This document shows positions 26,698-34,841 of a DNA stretch of 64,000 nt, one piece after another. The position numbers and the translations under genes were made by a program. The notes under the pieces are model-generated. The model saw only the letters and a program-made list of their open reading frames with translations, did no database searches and was not told the DNA's origin. Source of the stretch: UBA6215 sp964484255 (GTDB lineage: Bacteria; Omnitrophota; Gorgyraeia; Pluralincolimonadales; Pluralincolimonadaceae); NCBI GenBank assembly GCA_964484255.1, contig CAZAEH010000003.1:31094-95093 (forward strand), in the 5' to 3' direction. Every line of letters starts with the position of its first letter. Within the stretch, counting starts at the first letter, position 1.

Positions 26698-28069
26698 TGT
26701 TGTAGCTTTCCTTCAGGACTTCGTGATAGTAAAGCCAATCGTCACTAACCTTCTTCATAGCGCTATAGAGGTTCCTGTAATCATCATAGATGTCGCATTC
26801 GAACTCTATATTACGCCTTCCGCTTAAGAAATTGGCGAACAGCTTGTAGTTCATCTCTTTACGCAGGAAGTTCTTCTTTTTAAGGGCATAGAAGAGAGAG
26901 CCGTTGCCCTCGAAGCAATTCATTATCCTGACCCATTCGCAGGCTATGAAGATGCAATTCTTATAGCTTCCAAAAAGATCGATAGTATCGCAATCGATAA
27001 ATACGCACGATTCCAGTTTACTCGAAGGCTTTATCTTCTTGCTCCTGACGAAATAATTGCCGTATTCATCCGGCTTAGCTATTTGTGCAGTAAGTTTTCT
27101 CAAAAGTTCCAGGTAGGTCATTATATTCGACGCCCAGTCTATCCAGTATCCTTTGGCTACCGCGCCGCCTACGCTTATCTCATATTGCTGCAGGCATTCA
27201 CGCATGGCCAACTGTATCTTTGAGAGGGCTTTTTTGTTGAGGACAAGGGATTCGCAGACAAGTTTATTGAAGCTCCATTCAGTTGCGTTCAAGTGGGTGA
27301 TGAAGTCCTTGTTCTTTTCCTTTGAACAGAAAAGATCAAGAGCATTTTGGAGCTTGTCTATGCCTTCCTTGGTCATAAAAAGCTGGAAAGTATTTGCCAG
27401 CGTCATGTTCTTTCCGAATTTGGGTATTAATTTCTCGTCAAAGGTCTTCTCGTAGAAGCATGAAATGGAGTTGTCCTCTCCGAGTTTTGCCGTTCCCAGG
27501 CTTCCCAGAGCCTTGTTTATCTGGACGGGAGTGAAGAGCATGGAAGCGGTATTTTTGTTAAGGGATTTGAGGAGCCCGCCGATATCTATATCTGAGTAGT
27601 CGAAATACTGGTCTATGGGTAATATTACTACCGTATTTTTTAAAAGCGGGATACTTTTTGCTATGCAGGGAAGAAGCATATCCGGCGCCCTGCCTTCGGG
27701 GAATCTTATGCTTGCCTTTGACGGGGTCCCGAACTCATAAGAGAGGGGGAAGATCCTGGTGGCCAATCCGGCGTCATGTATGTATATAATAGTATCGAAG
27801 GAATCGAGCTTTTTCTTTGACAGGAGTTTTTTTATGCGCTCGTGCGTCCTGAGGTAACCGGTAAGGTTTCCCCTGGTCTGTCCGAGCTCCGCCATGCCTA
27901 TAAGCTCGACCTCTATTACCTTGTTGTATTTTTCCCTTAGTTTCTTTTTGAAGAACTGCCTTAGATCAGGCGAGAATTCAAGTTTGTCGTAGGAATTCAA
28001 TACAAGAAGAACGCGGTCCGCGACCTCGTTCTTGACCTTAAGGTTTTCACTGCAATTCGTATTAGCCAT
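26690..28069 (-). CDS. Sugar-nucleotidyltransferase-like protein
   Basis: 459 residues on the minus strand, convergent with the giant synthase and overlapping its end by 8 bases. The segment YIHDAGLATRIFPLSYEF (about residues 97-114), followed by GTPSKA and PDMLLPCI, resembles the GGxGTRxxPLT nucleotide-binding loop of NTP-transferase-fold pyrophosphorylases, although the glycines are altered. The C-terminal third (SSKLESCVFIDCDTIDLFG, then YKNCIFIACEWVRI) looks like hexapeptide/left-handed beta-helix turns, as in many such enzymes. The substrate cannot be named. It might supply a sugar nucleotide to the neighbouring synthase, but it has its own promoter. The fold assignment is moderate. Confidence 0.5.
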   Translation of the reverse strand: MANTNCSENLKVKNEVADRVLLVLNSYDKLEFSPDLRQFFKKKLREKYNKVIEVELIGMAELGQTRGNLTGYLRTHERIKKLLSKKKLDSFDTIIYIHDAGLATRIFPLSYEFGTPSKASIRFPEGRAPDMLLPCIAKSIPLLKNTVVILPIDQYFDYSDIDIGGLLKSLNKNTASMLFTPVQINKALGSLGTAKLGEDNSISCFYEKTFDEKLIPKFGKNMTLANTFQLFMTKEGIDKLQNALDLFCSKEKNKDFITHLNATEWSFNKLVCESLVLNKKALSKIQLAMRECLQQYEISVGGAVAKGYWIDWASNIMTYLELLRKLTAQIAKPDEYGNYFVRSKKIKPSSKLESCVFIDCDTIDLFGSYKNCIFIACEWVRIMNCFEGNGSLFYALKKKNFLRKEMNYKLFANFLSGRRNIEFECDIYDDYRNLYSAMKKVSDDWLYYHEVLKESYNTR

Positions 28070-28076
28070 TTAGGAA

Positions 28077-28105
28077 AATATACTCTTTTTTGCCAAAAAA
28101 GTCAA
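28077..28105 (-). promoter_or_regulatory. Promoter of the nucleotidyltransferase-like gene
   Basis: On the minus strand TTGACT (28105-28100) and TATATT (28082-28077) are 17 bases apart. Transcription would start near 28070, essentially at the ATG (28069), so the mRNA may be leaderless. It is back-to-back with the promoter at 28121-28149. Confidence 0.6.
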
Positions 28106-28120
28106 GTATTTTACCGTACC

Positions 28121-28149
28121 TTGACAATTCTAACCCTATGTGGTATACT
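28121..28149 (+). promoter_or_regulatory. Strong sigma70-type promoter of the cvpA-dnaG-rpoD region
   Basis: TTGACA (28121-28126), a 17-base spacer and TATACT (28144-28149) nearly match consensus. Transcription should start near 28156, upstream of the CvpA-like ATG at 28170. This placement decides the start of that gene: the earlier in-frame GTG at 28140 lies inside the promoter. Confidence 0.75.
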
Positions 28150-28169
28150 TACTTCCAAATATCAGGAGA

Positions 28170-28694
28170 ATGATCTTGCCGGAAGTCTTCCAGCGTGTCA
28201 ATTGGGTTGATGTTTTAACCGTAATCCTTTTGTTAAGAACGTGTTATATCGGCGCCAGGACAGGTCTGTCGGTAGAGATTTTCAGGACAATAGGGGTAAT
28301 ATTGGGATTATATGTTGCCGCCAAGTATTATTCTCCTCTTGGTAGCAGGATAAATGCCGGGTTCTCCCTTCCGCAAGACCTGGTAGACGGGTTCTCTTTT
28401 GTGTTACTGGTGCTGCTTCCCATGCTGAGCCTTAAACTCATTGCTTTAGGGCTTACAAAGATCGTCAAGCTCTCTTTTGCCGACAAGATAGACAAGTGGG
28501 GAGGTTTTTTGGCCGGCCTTTTAAGGGGAGCCTTGCTGTTAAGCCTTCTCTTCATGTTGTTCAATATTTTAAATGTGGATTACCTGATAAGATCGGTTGA
28601 TGAACGGTCGCTGTCGGGTCCTTACATCAAGCAGATGGTCCCGTATGCTTATAAGGTAGTCGAGAAGACCTCCCCGGAAGATAAATTGAAATAA
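28170..28694 (+). CDS. CvpA-family membrane protein
   Basis: 174 residues from the ATG at 28170, which has CAGGAGA before it. It has four predicted membrane helices, and the segment DVLTVILLLRTCYIGARTGLSVE is the typical N-terminal CvpA pattern (small residues and glycines in a polar-hydrophobic helix). CvpA proteins are inner-membrane proteins tied to colicin V export and envelope stress; the exact activity is not known. It is the first gene after a strong promoter and precedes the NIF3-like, dnaG and rpoD genes in the same direction. Confidence 0.8.
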   Translation: MILPEVFQRVNWVDVLTVILLLRTCYIGARTGLSVEIFRTIGVILGLYVAAKYYSPLGSRINAGFSLPQDLVDGFSFVLLVLLPMLSLKLIALGLTKIVKLSFADKIDKWGGFLAGLLRGALLLSLLFMLFNILNVDYLIRSVDERSLSGPYIKQMVPYAYKVVEKTSPEDKLK

Positions 28695-28716
28695 TACAAA
28701 TAGACAGGAGGAAAAA

Positions 28717-29676
28717 TTGAAGCTATCCAGGATTTACCGAAAAGTGGTAGAGGAAGGAATGGCCGCAGACCCGCGCGGCAGGGAGGCCGTGGCAAAGGTA
28801 TTGGCCAAGGCAAAGAAGGATCTCGAGGCATTGAAAGAGGCCGACAAAAAATACTTTGATAAGGAAAGGCTCGAGAACCCTTATGCGGATACCAGGATAC
28901 TTTACGGTGATGATTCTACCGAGGTAAAGCGCGCGATCGTCGGTGTAGATATGGAGGTCGGAGAGATAGTGCTCGCGGACAGGCTCAATGATAAAGGCAG
29001 GAAGATAGACCTGGTGATCGCGCATCACCCCGAAGGCCGCGCGTGGGCGAACTTCTACGAAGTAATGAATATGCAGCCCGATATCTGGGCTAAGTTCGGG
29101 GTCCCGATAAACGTGGCCGAAGGCATAATGAGGGATAGGGTAAAAGAGGTTGAGCGCAGGGTCCTGCCTGCGAACCATACCCGTACCGTTGACGCCGCGA
29201 GGCTTCTTGACATTCCCATGATGTGCGCTCATACCCCGGCAGATAATCACGTGGTCACGTTCCTCCAAAAGATGATGGATGATAAGAAGCCCGAGACCGT
29301 ATCGGATGTAATAGATATCCTCAAGGGCATACCGGAATACCAGCAGGCAATGAAGGTGAACGCAGGACCGCGCGTATTCTTCGGTGATGCCAGGAACAGG
29401 GCAGGCAAGGTCTTTGTGGATATGACCGGCGGTACGGAAGGCCCGACGAACATGTTCGAAAAACTCGAAGCTGCCGGTGTAGGTACTATAATAGCTATGC
29501 ACCTCGGGGAAGACCACCTCAAGAACGCCCAAAAAGGGCATATGAACATAGTGATCGCAGGCCACATTTCGAGCGATAACCTAGGTCTTAACCTGCTATT
29601 CGACAAGATAGAGAAGGAAGGCAGGATAGAGTTTATCGGTTGCTCGGGTTTCGAAAGGATAAGCCGCAGGAAATAA
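28717..29676 (+). CDS. NIF3-like metal-binding protein
   Basis: 319 residues from a TTG preceded by ACAGGAGG. IAHHPEGRAW near residue 101 is the metal-binding HHP motif typical of the NIF3/DUF34 family. CAHTPADNH (near 171) and the C-terminal VIAGHISSDNLGLNLL contribute further histidine and acidic ligands. NIF3 proteins bind two metal ions; proposed activities include GTP cyclohydrolase-type hydrolysis, but none is established for this form. The N-terminal ~60 residues form a charged helical extension. The stop overlaps the dnaG start (TAATG). Confidence 0.75.
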   Translation: MKLSRIYRKVVEEGMAADPRGREAVAKVLAKAKKDLEALKEADKKYFDKERLENPYADTRILYGDDSTEVKRAIVGVDMEVGEIVLADRLNDKGRKIDLVIAHHPEGRAWANFYEVMNMQPDIWAKFGVPINVAEGIMRDRVKEVERRVLPANHTRTVDAARLLDIPMMCAHTPADNHVVTFLQKMMDDKKPETVSDVIDILKGIPEYQQAMKVNAGPRVFFGDARNRAGKVFVDMTGGTEGPTNMFEKLEAAGVGTIIAMHLGEDHLKNAQKGHMNIVIAGHISSDNLGLNLLFDKIEKEGRIEFIGCSGFERISRRK

Positions 29677-31442
29677 TGGCGTTTTCGGAGCAGCTGTTAG
29701 AAGAAGTACAAAGCAAGTCGGATATAGTAGAGGTCGTCGGGAGCTATATACCTCTAAGGCGTGCCGGCAGGAACTATAAGGCCAATTGCCCGTTCCATAA
29801 GGAAAAGACGCCTTCATTTATGGTAAGCCCTTCCAAGCAGATTTACCATTGCTTCGGATGCGGCGCAGGCGGTAACGTCTTCGGGTTCGTAATGAAAATG
29901 GAAAATATAGATTTCCCGGAGGCGGTCAGGATACTGGCGAAGAGAGCCGGAGTGCCGTTGCCGAGTTTTACGCGCGGCCAGTTTGAAACAAGCAGTTACG
30001 CTGTCCAGATATACAGGGCCAACGAATTGGCCGCCGAGTTTTACCGTTCCATGCTCTCAAAGACGGAAGCGGGTAAACGTGCCGGGGCATACCTTAAAAG
30101 CCGGGGCGTGAACGATAAGACTGCCGAAAAAACGGGTCTCGGGTTTGCGCCGGATGGCTGGAGCGAGCTGATAAATTACGCCAAGGCTAAAGGTGTAGGT
30201 GCAGACCTGCTGGAACGGGCCGGGTTGGTCCTGCCGGGCGAAAAAGGCGGTCACTACGACAGGTTCAGGAACAAGATCATATTCCCGATCTTCGACATAA
30301 AGGGCAAGGTAGTTGCTTTCGGTGCAAGGGTGCTGGATAACTCTTTACCCAAGTACATAAATTCCCCTGAAACGGAAGTATATGTAAAGAGCAGGCATCT
30401 TTACGGGTTTAATTTTTCGGTGCAGGCTGTAAGGGAAAAGGACCTTTGCATCATAGTAGAGGGATACCTCGATTTTCTCATCCCTTATCAGGAAGGCCTG
30501 TTCAATATTGCAGCTTCCCTCGGTACAAGCTTGACGGATTCGCAGGCCAGGCTGATAAGAAGGTATACCAAGAACGTAGTGATGCTTTACGACGGAGATG
30601 CCGCCGGGGAATCGGCTTCCTTGCGGGGGCTCGACATATTCCTGCAGGAAGGCATGTCGGTTAGGGTTGCGGTCCTGCCGAAAGGCTTTGACCCGGATTC
30701 ATTCGTGCGCAGCAAGGGTGTCGCGGCGCTGGAATCGCTGGTTAATTCCGCATCGGACCTTTTTGAGTATAAACTGGGAGTACTGGAATCCAGGCATGAC
30801 AGCCGCAGTTCTACGGGAAAAGCAAAGATATGTTCGGAGATGCTGCCGACCATAGCTAAAGTTACCGATGCCGTTCTTAAGTTCGAATATATAAAGCATT
30901 TGTCGGAAAAGCTGCATATAAGGGAAGAGGCGTTGCTGTCGGAGATCAAGAAGGTCAAGCCTGACCGCGGGTATGAGTTTTCGGAAGAGGTCGTATCTGA
31001 CGAGAAGCAGCAGGCGGCCATGGCCGAGAAGATAATAATAGGGCTTATGCTCGACGACAATGAGTTCGTTGAGCAGGTCAAAGGCAGTTTAAAGCCGTCG
31101 GATTTTGAGGATGCATCCGCCAGGAAAGTGGCGGAAGAGATATTTGCACTGGCGAACGGAAAGTCAGCCGGCCCTTCGCAGTTGATAAACAGGCTTTCCG
31201 AGCCGGAGCTTACCAGGCTTATAGCGGAATCCACGAGTATAGTGGATGACATAAAGGATAAACAGAAGAACCTCGAGGATTGCATAAGATGGATAAAGTA
31301 CAAGCACGCGGAATCGAGGCTCTCCGAATTGCAAAACCTTATCAAAGCTGCCCAGATGATGGGAGACGAGGGCAAGGTCAGCCAGCTTGTGGCCGAATAT
31401 AGCGGGTTGGTTAAATGCCGGAAAGAGTTTGTAAGGAGATGA
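29676..31442 (+). CDS. dnaG: DNA primase
   Basis: 588 residues from the ATG at 29676 (MAFSEQLLEEVQSKSDIVEV), which overlaps the preceding stop. It makes RNA primers for replication with the replicative helicase. The CHC2 zinc finger is visible (CPFHKEKTPSFMVSP and YHCFGCGAGGN, residues about 38-68). The primase core starts near residue 120. The Toprim motifs IIVEGYLDFL and LYDGDAAGESA lie near 260-310. The C-terminal 170 residues match the helicase-interaction domain only loosely, as is usual. dnaG-rpoD adjacency is the classic macromolecular synthesis operon order. Confidence 0.96.
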   Translation: MAFSEQLLEEVQSKSDIVEVVGSYIPLRRAGRNYKANCPFHKEKTPSFMVSPSKQIYHCFGCGAGGNVFGFVMKMENIDFPEAVRILAKRAGVPLPSFTRGQFETSSYAVQIYRANELAAEFYRSMLSKTEAGKRAGAYLKSRGVNDKTAEKTGLGFAPDGWSELINYAKAKGVGADLLERAGLVLPGEKGGHYDRFRNKIIFPIFDIKGKVVAFGARVLDNSLPKYINSPETEVYVKSRHLYGFNFSVQAVREKDLCIIVEGYLDFLIPYQEGLFNIAASLGTSLTDSQARLIRRYTKNVVMLYDGDAAGESASLRGLDIFLQEGMSVRVAVLPKGFDPDSFVRSKGVAALESLVNSASDLFEYKLGVLESRHDSRSSTGKAKICSEMLPTIAKVTDAVLKFEYIKHLSEKLHIREEALLSEIKKVKPDRGYEFSEEVVSDEKQQAAMAEKIIIGLMLDDNEFVEQVKGSLKPSDFEDASARKVAEEIFALANGKSAGPSQLINRLSEPELTRLIAESTSIVDDIKDKQKNLEDCIRWIKYKHAESRLSELQNLIKAAQMMGDEGKVSQLVAEYSGLVKCRKEFVRR

Positions 31443-33040
31443 CTGTGAAGAAGACCGATATAAGGAAAAAGATAAAAGGCCTTGAGAAGCTTATAGCTCT
31501 CGGGAAAGAGAAGGGGCACCTGACCTTTGAAGAGGTGAACAACCTGTTGCCCGAGGAAGTCACTTCTTCGGAGGATATCGATGAGATCTTCGCCATTCTC
31601 GATAAAGAGAAGATAGAGATAGTCGATCCCGAAGAAGAGAAGGACCTCAAGGAAGAAGCTCTTGAGGAAGAGAAAGAGGAAGTCCATAAGCACGAGGCCG
31701 AAGCCGAAGAGATGCCTCGTATGGCGGTCATGGAAGATCCCGTCCGTATGTACCTGAAACAGATGGGGCAGATATCCCTTCTTACTCGCGAACAGGAACT
31801 TGAACTGGCGAAGAAAATAAAAGAAGCCGAATTGAGGTTCCGGGAGTCGGTATTCGAATGCAAGTTCTGCAGGAAAGAGATACTTGCGCTTGTCAATGAT
31901 ATCCTTGCCAGGCAGGTGAATATCGACGAAGTGATCGATATCGACCCTACCGATAAGATAGAGAAGGTCATAAGGAAGATACAGAGGCTTACCAAGCGGC
32001 TTCGCGGGGCCAAGAGGACCACCAACCTTGTCCCGCTCCTGATGGATTTCAGGTTCTCGACCTCAGTGGTCGAGGATATCTCCAATATGATGAAGCGCCT
32101 GGTCATGGAGCTGGAGAGGATTGACAGGGACACAACGAGGCTGCGGGGCAGGACCACCAAGGCCGTAAGAGCGCAGGTCAAGCAGCTCAAAGAAAGGAGA
32201 CGCAGGGTCCTAGCGGATTTTGGCGAGCCCCTTCTCAGGGTAAAGGACCGTTTGGCCTATGTCAGGAGAAGGGAGAGGCAATTCGAGAGCGCGCAGAAGA
32301 AACTTGTGGAAGCCAACCTGAGGCTCGTTGTTTCTATCGCAAAGAAATACACGAACAGGGGCCTGTCATTCCTTGACCTGATACAGGAAGGTAATATAGG
32401 TCTCATGCGTGCCGTTGACAAATTTGAATACGAGAGGGGATATAAATTTTCCACTTACGCGACCTGGTGGATCCGCCAGGCCATTACACGCGCCATCGCC
32501 GACCAGGCGAGGACCATAAGGATACCCGTCCACATGACGGAGACCATAAATAAGCTTATCAGGGTATCCCGGAACCTTGTACAGGAGACGGGCAGGGAGC
32601 CTTTGCCGGAGGAGATAGCGCACGAGATGAGGATGGCTACCGAAAAGGTCCGCGGCATCCTCAAAATAGCGCAGGAACCTATATCGCTCCAGACCCCGGT
32701 AGGCGATGAAGGCGACACCCATTTTGGGGACTTTATAGAGGACAAGCGAGCCATATCGCCCGCGAACGCGACCGCTTATTCGATGCTCAAGGAGCAGCTC
32801 GAAGATGTCCTTACGACACTTACCGAACGCGAGAAAAAGGTCCTTAAGCTGCGTTTCGGCATAGGCGACGGCTGTCCCAGGACGCTCGAGGAAGTCGGCT
32901 CGATATTCAATGTTACCAGGGAGAGGGTAAGACAGATAGAGGCCAAGGCTTTGCGCAAACTCCGTCATCCCATACGTTCCAAGAAGCTCAAGACCTTCCT
33001 TGAGATGGGATTGGGTCTTGGGGAAGAGAACGTATCTTAA
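31439..33040 (+). CDS. rpoD: Primary sigma factor (sigma70, RpoD)
   Basis: 533 residues. The ATG at 31439 overlaps the dnaG TGA and has GTAAGGAG before it, so it is preferred to an upstream in-frame ATG at 31415. Region 1.1 is at the N-terminus, followed by a very acidic linker. Region 1.2 is DPVRMYLKQMGQISLLTREQE, written here only by its key residues. Region 2 (NLRLVVSIAKKYTNRGLSF, FSTYATWWIRQAITRAIADQ) is near 295-355. Region 3 follows, then region 4 with the helix-turn-helix TLEEVGSIFNVTRERVRQIE. The many TTGACA/TATAAT-type promoters seen in the window fit this factor. Confidence 0.97.
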   Translation: MTVKKTDIRKKIKGLEKLIALGKEKGHLTFEEVNNLLPEEVTSSEDIDEIFAILDKEKIEIVDPEEEKDLKEEALEEEKEEVHKHEAEAEEMPRMAVMEDPVRMYLKQMGQISLLTREQELELAKKIKEAELRFRESVFECKFCRKEILALVNDILARQVNIDEVIDIDPTDKIEKVIRKIQRLTKRLRGAKRTTNLVPLLMDFRFSTSVVEDISNMMKRLVMELERIDRDTTRLRGRTTKAVRAQVKQLKERRRRVLADFGEPLLRVKDRLAYVRRRERQFESAQKKLVEANLRLVVSIAKKYTNRGLSFLDLIQEGNIGLMRAVDKFEYERGYKFSTYATWWIRQAITRAIADQARTIRIPVHMTETINKLIRVSRNLVQETGREPLPEEIAHEMRMATEKVRGILKIAQEPISLQTPVGDEGDTHFGDFIEDKRAISPANATAYSMLKEQLEDVLTTLTEREKKVLKLRFGIGDGCPRTLEEVGSIFNVTRERVRQIEAKALRKLRHPIRSKKLKTFLEMGLGLGEENVS

Positions 33041-33062
33041 TGTCGCCGCAGTAATTTTTGGC

Positions 33063-33091
33063 TTGATAAAAATACCTCAAAATAGTATCAT
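33063..33091 (+). promoter_or_regulatory. Promoter of the tRNA pair
   Basis: TTGATA (33063-33068), 17 bases, TATCAT (33086-33091). The predicted start near 33098 is 10 bases before the first tRNA. This fits a short-leader tRNA transcript. Confidence 0.55.
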
Positions 33092-33107
33092 ATCTAATAC
33101 TTTTCAT

Positions 33108-33184
33108 GGGCCCATAGCTCAGTTGGTTAGAGCAGCTGACTCATAATCAGCGGGTCATAGGTTCAAGTCCTATTGGGCCCACCA
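33108..33184 (+). tRNA. tRNA with CAT anticodon, probably tRNA-Ile2 (lysidine type)
   Basis: 77 bases folding as a complete cloverleaf. The acceptor arms GGGCCCA/TGGGCCC, D arm GCTC..GAGC, anticodon stem GCTGA/TCAGC with loop CTCATAA, T arm ATAGG/CCTAT with TTCAAGT and encoded ACCA are all present. The CAT anticodon fits elongator Met or Ile2. C4-G69 and C5-G68 acceptor pairs are determinants used by TilS for tRNA-Ile2, which favours Ile2. The G1-C72 pair excludes initiator tRNA. The identity is not certain. Confidence 0.85.
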
Positions 33185-33190
33185 TTTTTT

Positions 33191-33267
33191 GGGCGATTGG
33201 CTCAGTTGGTTAGAGCGCCACATTCACATTGTGGAGGTCAAAGGTTCGAATCCTTTATCGCCCACCA
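33191..33267 (+). tRNA. tRNA-Val (CAC)
   Basis: 77-base cloverleaf with acceptor stem GGGCGAT/ATCGCCC, D arm GCTC..GAGC, anticodon stem CCACA/TGTGG with loop TTCACAT (anticodon CAC, reading GTG), T arm AAAGG/CCTTT with TTCGAAT, and encoded ACCA. It lies six bases after the preceding tRNA and is probably processed from the same transcript. Confidence 0.95.
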
Positions 33268-33290
33268 TTTCACACCCCTGGGAGCGCCAA

Positions 33291-34022
33291 ATGCAAAAGA
33301 TAAATGCAGAAGAGCAGATAAACCGGCTCATCGATCTTCAATCCGTGGACAGCGATATCTTCCGCCTTAAAAGAGAACGGGAATCAAAACCGAAGCTCAT
33401 CGAAGACTTGGAGATCAGGAGGGACGAAGAGCAGGCGGCCGTTAAGGCTATCGAGGAGAAGGCCAGGGCAAATCAGGTAAAACGCAAACAGCGTGAACTG
33501 GATCTTCAGGCGAAAGAAGAAAACATCAAGAAGCTTCAGGCCCAACTCTATCAGCTCAAGACTAACAAGGAATACCAATCGATGCAGCAGGAGATAGAAG
33601 GGCAGAAGGCCGATAAATCCAGGATAGAGGATGACATACTTGTCCTCATGGAAGAATCGGAGTTCCTTTCAAAAGAGATGGAGAAAGAGAAAAGCCTTTT
33701 TACCGAGGCAGACAAGCGCCTTGGCGATGACAGGAAAAAAATCGAATCGGAGATAGCCTCCCTCGATAATGAAATAGCGGCGCTTAGTTCCAAACGCGGG
33801 GAATTAGCCGCCCTCGTGGATCATAAGGTCCTCGGGCATTATGACAAAGTCCTTTCGGGCAGGGACGGTTTAGCGATAGTTCCCGTGAAGAACAAGGCCT
33901 GCCAGGGCTGCTTCATGAACCTTCCCCCTCAGGTCATAAACGAGATAAAGATGGGTGATAAAATAATCACTTGCGAAAGCTGCGCCCGTATATTATATAT
34001 TGAAAAAGAAATAGATGCCTAA
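33291..34022 (+). CDS. Coiled-coil zinc-ribbon protein (DUF164/C4-type)
   Basis: 243 residues from the ATG at 33291, with GGGAG six bases before it. The open frame extends upstream, but only through the tRNA-Val gene, so that extension is rejected. Residues about 10-185 are a long charged coiled coil. The C-terminus has a C4 zinc ribbon (CQGCFMNLPP and CESCARILY, residues about 204-237). The family includes CT398-like proteins reported to bind sigma54 and secretion components in Chlamydia; the role here is unknown. The gene overlaps the next by 8 bases, and it commonly sits before RNase H and RNase P RNA. Confidence 0.85.
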   Translation: MQKINAEEQINRLIDLQSVDSDIFRLKRERESKPKLIEDLEIRRDEEQAAVKAIEEKARANQVKRKQRELDLQAKEENIKKLQAQLYQLKTNKEYQSMQQEIEGQKADKSRIEDDILVLMEESEFLSKEMEKEKSLFTEADKRLGDDRKKIESEIASLDNEIAALSSKRGELAALVDHKVLGHYDKVLSGRDGLAIVPVKNKACQGCFMNLPPQVINEIKMGDKIITCESCARILYIEKEIDA

Positions 34023-34428
34023 ACGTCTCGTTATCTATACGGACGGCGGTTCACGCGGGAATCCCGGGCCGTCAGGCATAGGTGTTGTAGTCTGCGATGA
34101 GAGCGGAGAAACGGTAAGGAACGTTTCCAAATACATAGGAGAGACCACAAATAACGTAGCCGAATATACGGCGCTCATTTACGGCCTGCAGGAGGCCTTG
34201 ATTTTAAGGGCCGATGAAGTTATAATCAATTGTGATTCCGAACTGATGGTGAAACAGGTAAAGAAGGAATACAGGGTCAAAGACAAGGGCCTGAAACCGC
34301 TTAGCGGGCAGGTTGAACATCTCTTGTCGGGTTTCAGCAAGTACGAGATAAACCACATAGACCGTTCGCTCAATAAAGGCGCGGACAGGTTGGCCGATAG
34401 GGCCGTGGGTGAGGAATCGCTCTTTTAG
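34015..34428 (+). CDS. Ribonuclease H family protein (RNase HI type)
   Basis: 137 residues. The RNase H fold is shown by IYTDGGSRGNPGPSGIG (catalytic Asp near residue 9), the conserved Glu in VAEYTALIYGLQEAL (near 49), Asp in INCDSELMVKQV (near 75) and the late HIDRSLNKGADRLAD with Asp. This arrangement fits enzymes that cut the RNA strand of RNA-DNA hybrids (RnhA/YpdQ-like). It overlaps the zinc-ribbon gene and ends 9 bases before RNase P RNA. Confidence 0.9.
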   Translation: MPKRLVIYTDGGSRGNPGPSGIGVVVCDESGETVRNVSKYIGETTNNVAEYTALIYGLQEALILRADEVIINCDSELMVKQVKKEYRVKDKGLKPLSGQVEHLLSGFSKYEINHIDRSLNKGADRLADRAVGEESLF

Positions 34429-34437
34429 AATAAGGAT

Positions 34438-34816
34438 TTGGGCAAGCCGGACGGTCGCTTTAGGCGTTTAGCTGAAGAGAGGAAAGTCCGAGCTCCATAG
34501 GACAGCGTAGCGGGTAACACCCGTCCCCCTGCCGGTTCGTTTTGCGAACCAATACTCAGGGGAGGATCAGAGCCACAGTGACGAACAATCCCACGCGGGA
34601 GGCCAGACGGCCTTAACGCCGGGAAGAAGTGAAACGCGGCAATCTCTACGCGGAGCAAGGCCAAATAGGCGCATCATTCGGGGTTGTCCGCCCCGGGCCT
34701 TTAAGGTCGGATGCGCGGGTTGGCTGCTTGAGCCCCGGAGCAATCCGGGGACCAGATGGATGACCGCCATGGTCCTTAACTGGGCCACACAGAACTCGGC
34801 TTACAGGCTTGCCCAA
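34438..34816 (+). ncRNA. rnpB: RNase P RNA (bacterial type A)
   Basis: About 379 bases. The 5' and 3' ends form P1 (TTGGGCAAGCC with GGCTTGCCCAA). The universally conserved core GAGGAAAGTCCGAGCTCC lies at about 34479-34496. The second conserved core (ACAGAACTCGGCTTACAG) lies at about 34789-34806. The interior holds helices with GTTCGTTTTGCGAAC and CCCCGGAGCAATCCGGGG. It is the catalytic RNA of RNase P, which matures tRNA 5' ends; two tRNA genes lie 1.2 kb upstream. No convincing terminator follows before pilT. Confidence 0.95.
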
Positions 34817-34841
34817 TTAAATTTCAGGAGTGTGAGCTGGT

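Noticed and set aside
28140..28169. GTG start for the CvpA-like gene
   Set aside because: It overlaps the -10 element of a near-consensus promoter. The ATG at 28170 with CAGGAGA fits better.
30587..31693. A 368-codon minus-strand frame
   Set aside because: It mirrors dnaG and rpoD, both with unmistakable motifs, and its translation is Ser/Leu-rich with no family features.
33189..33290. Upstream extension of the zinc-ribbon gene
   Set aside because: The added 34 residues are encoded by the tRNA-Val gene. The ATG at 33291 has its own ribosome site.
34438..34816. Short minus-strand reading frames between rnhA and pilT
   Set aside because: The stretch is RNase P RNA with its conserved cores and P1 stem; the frames are incidental.
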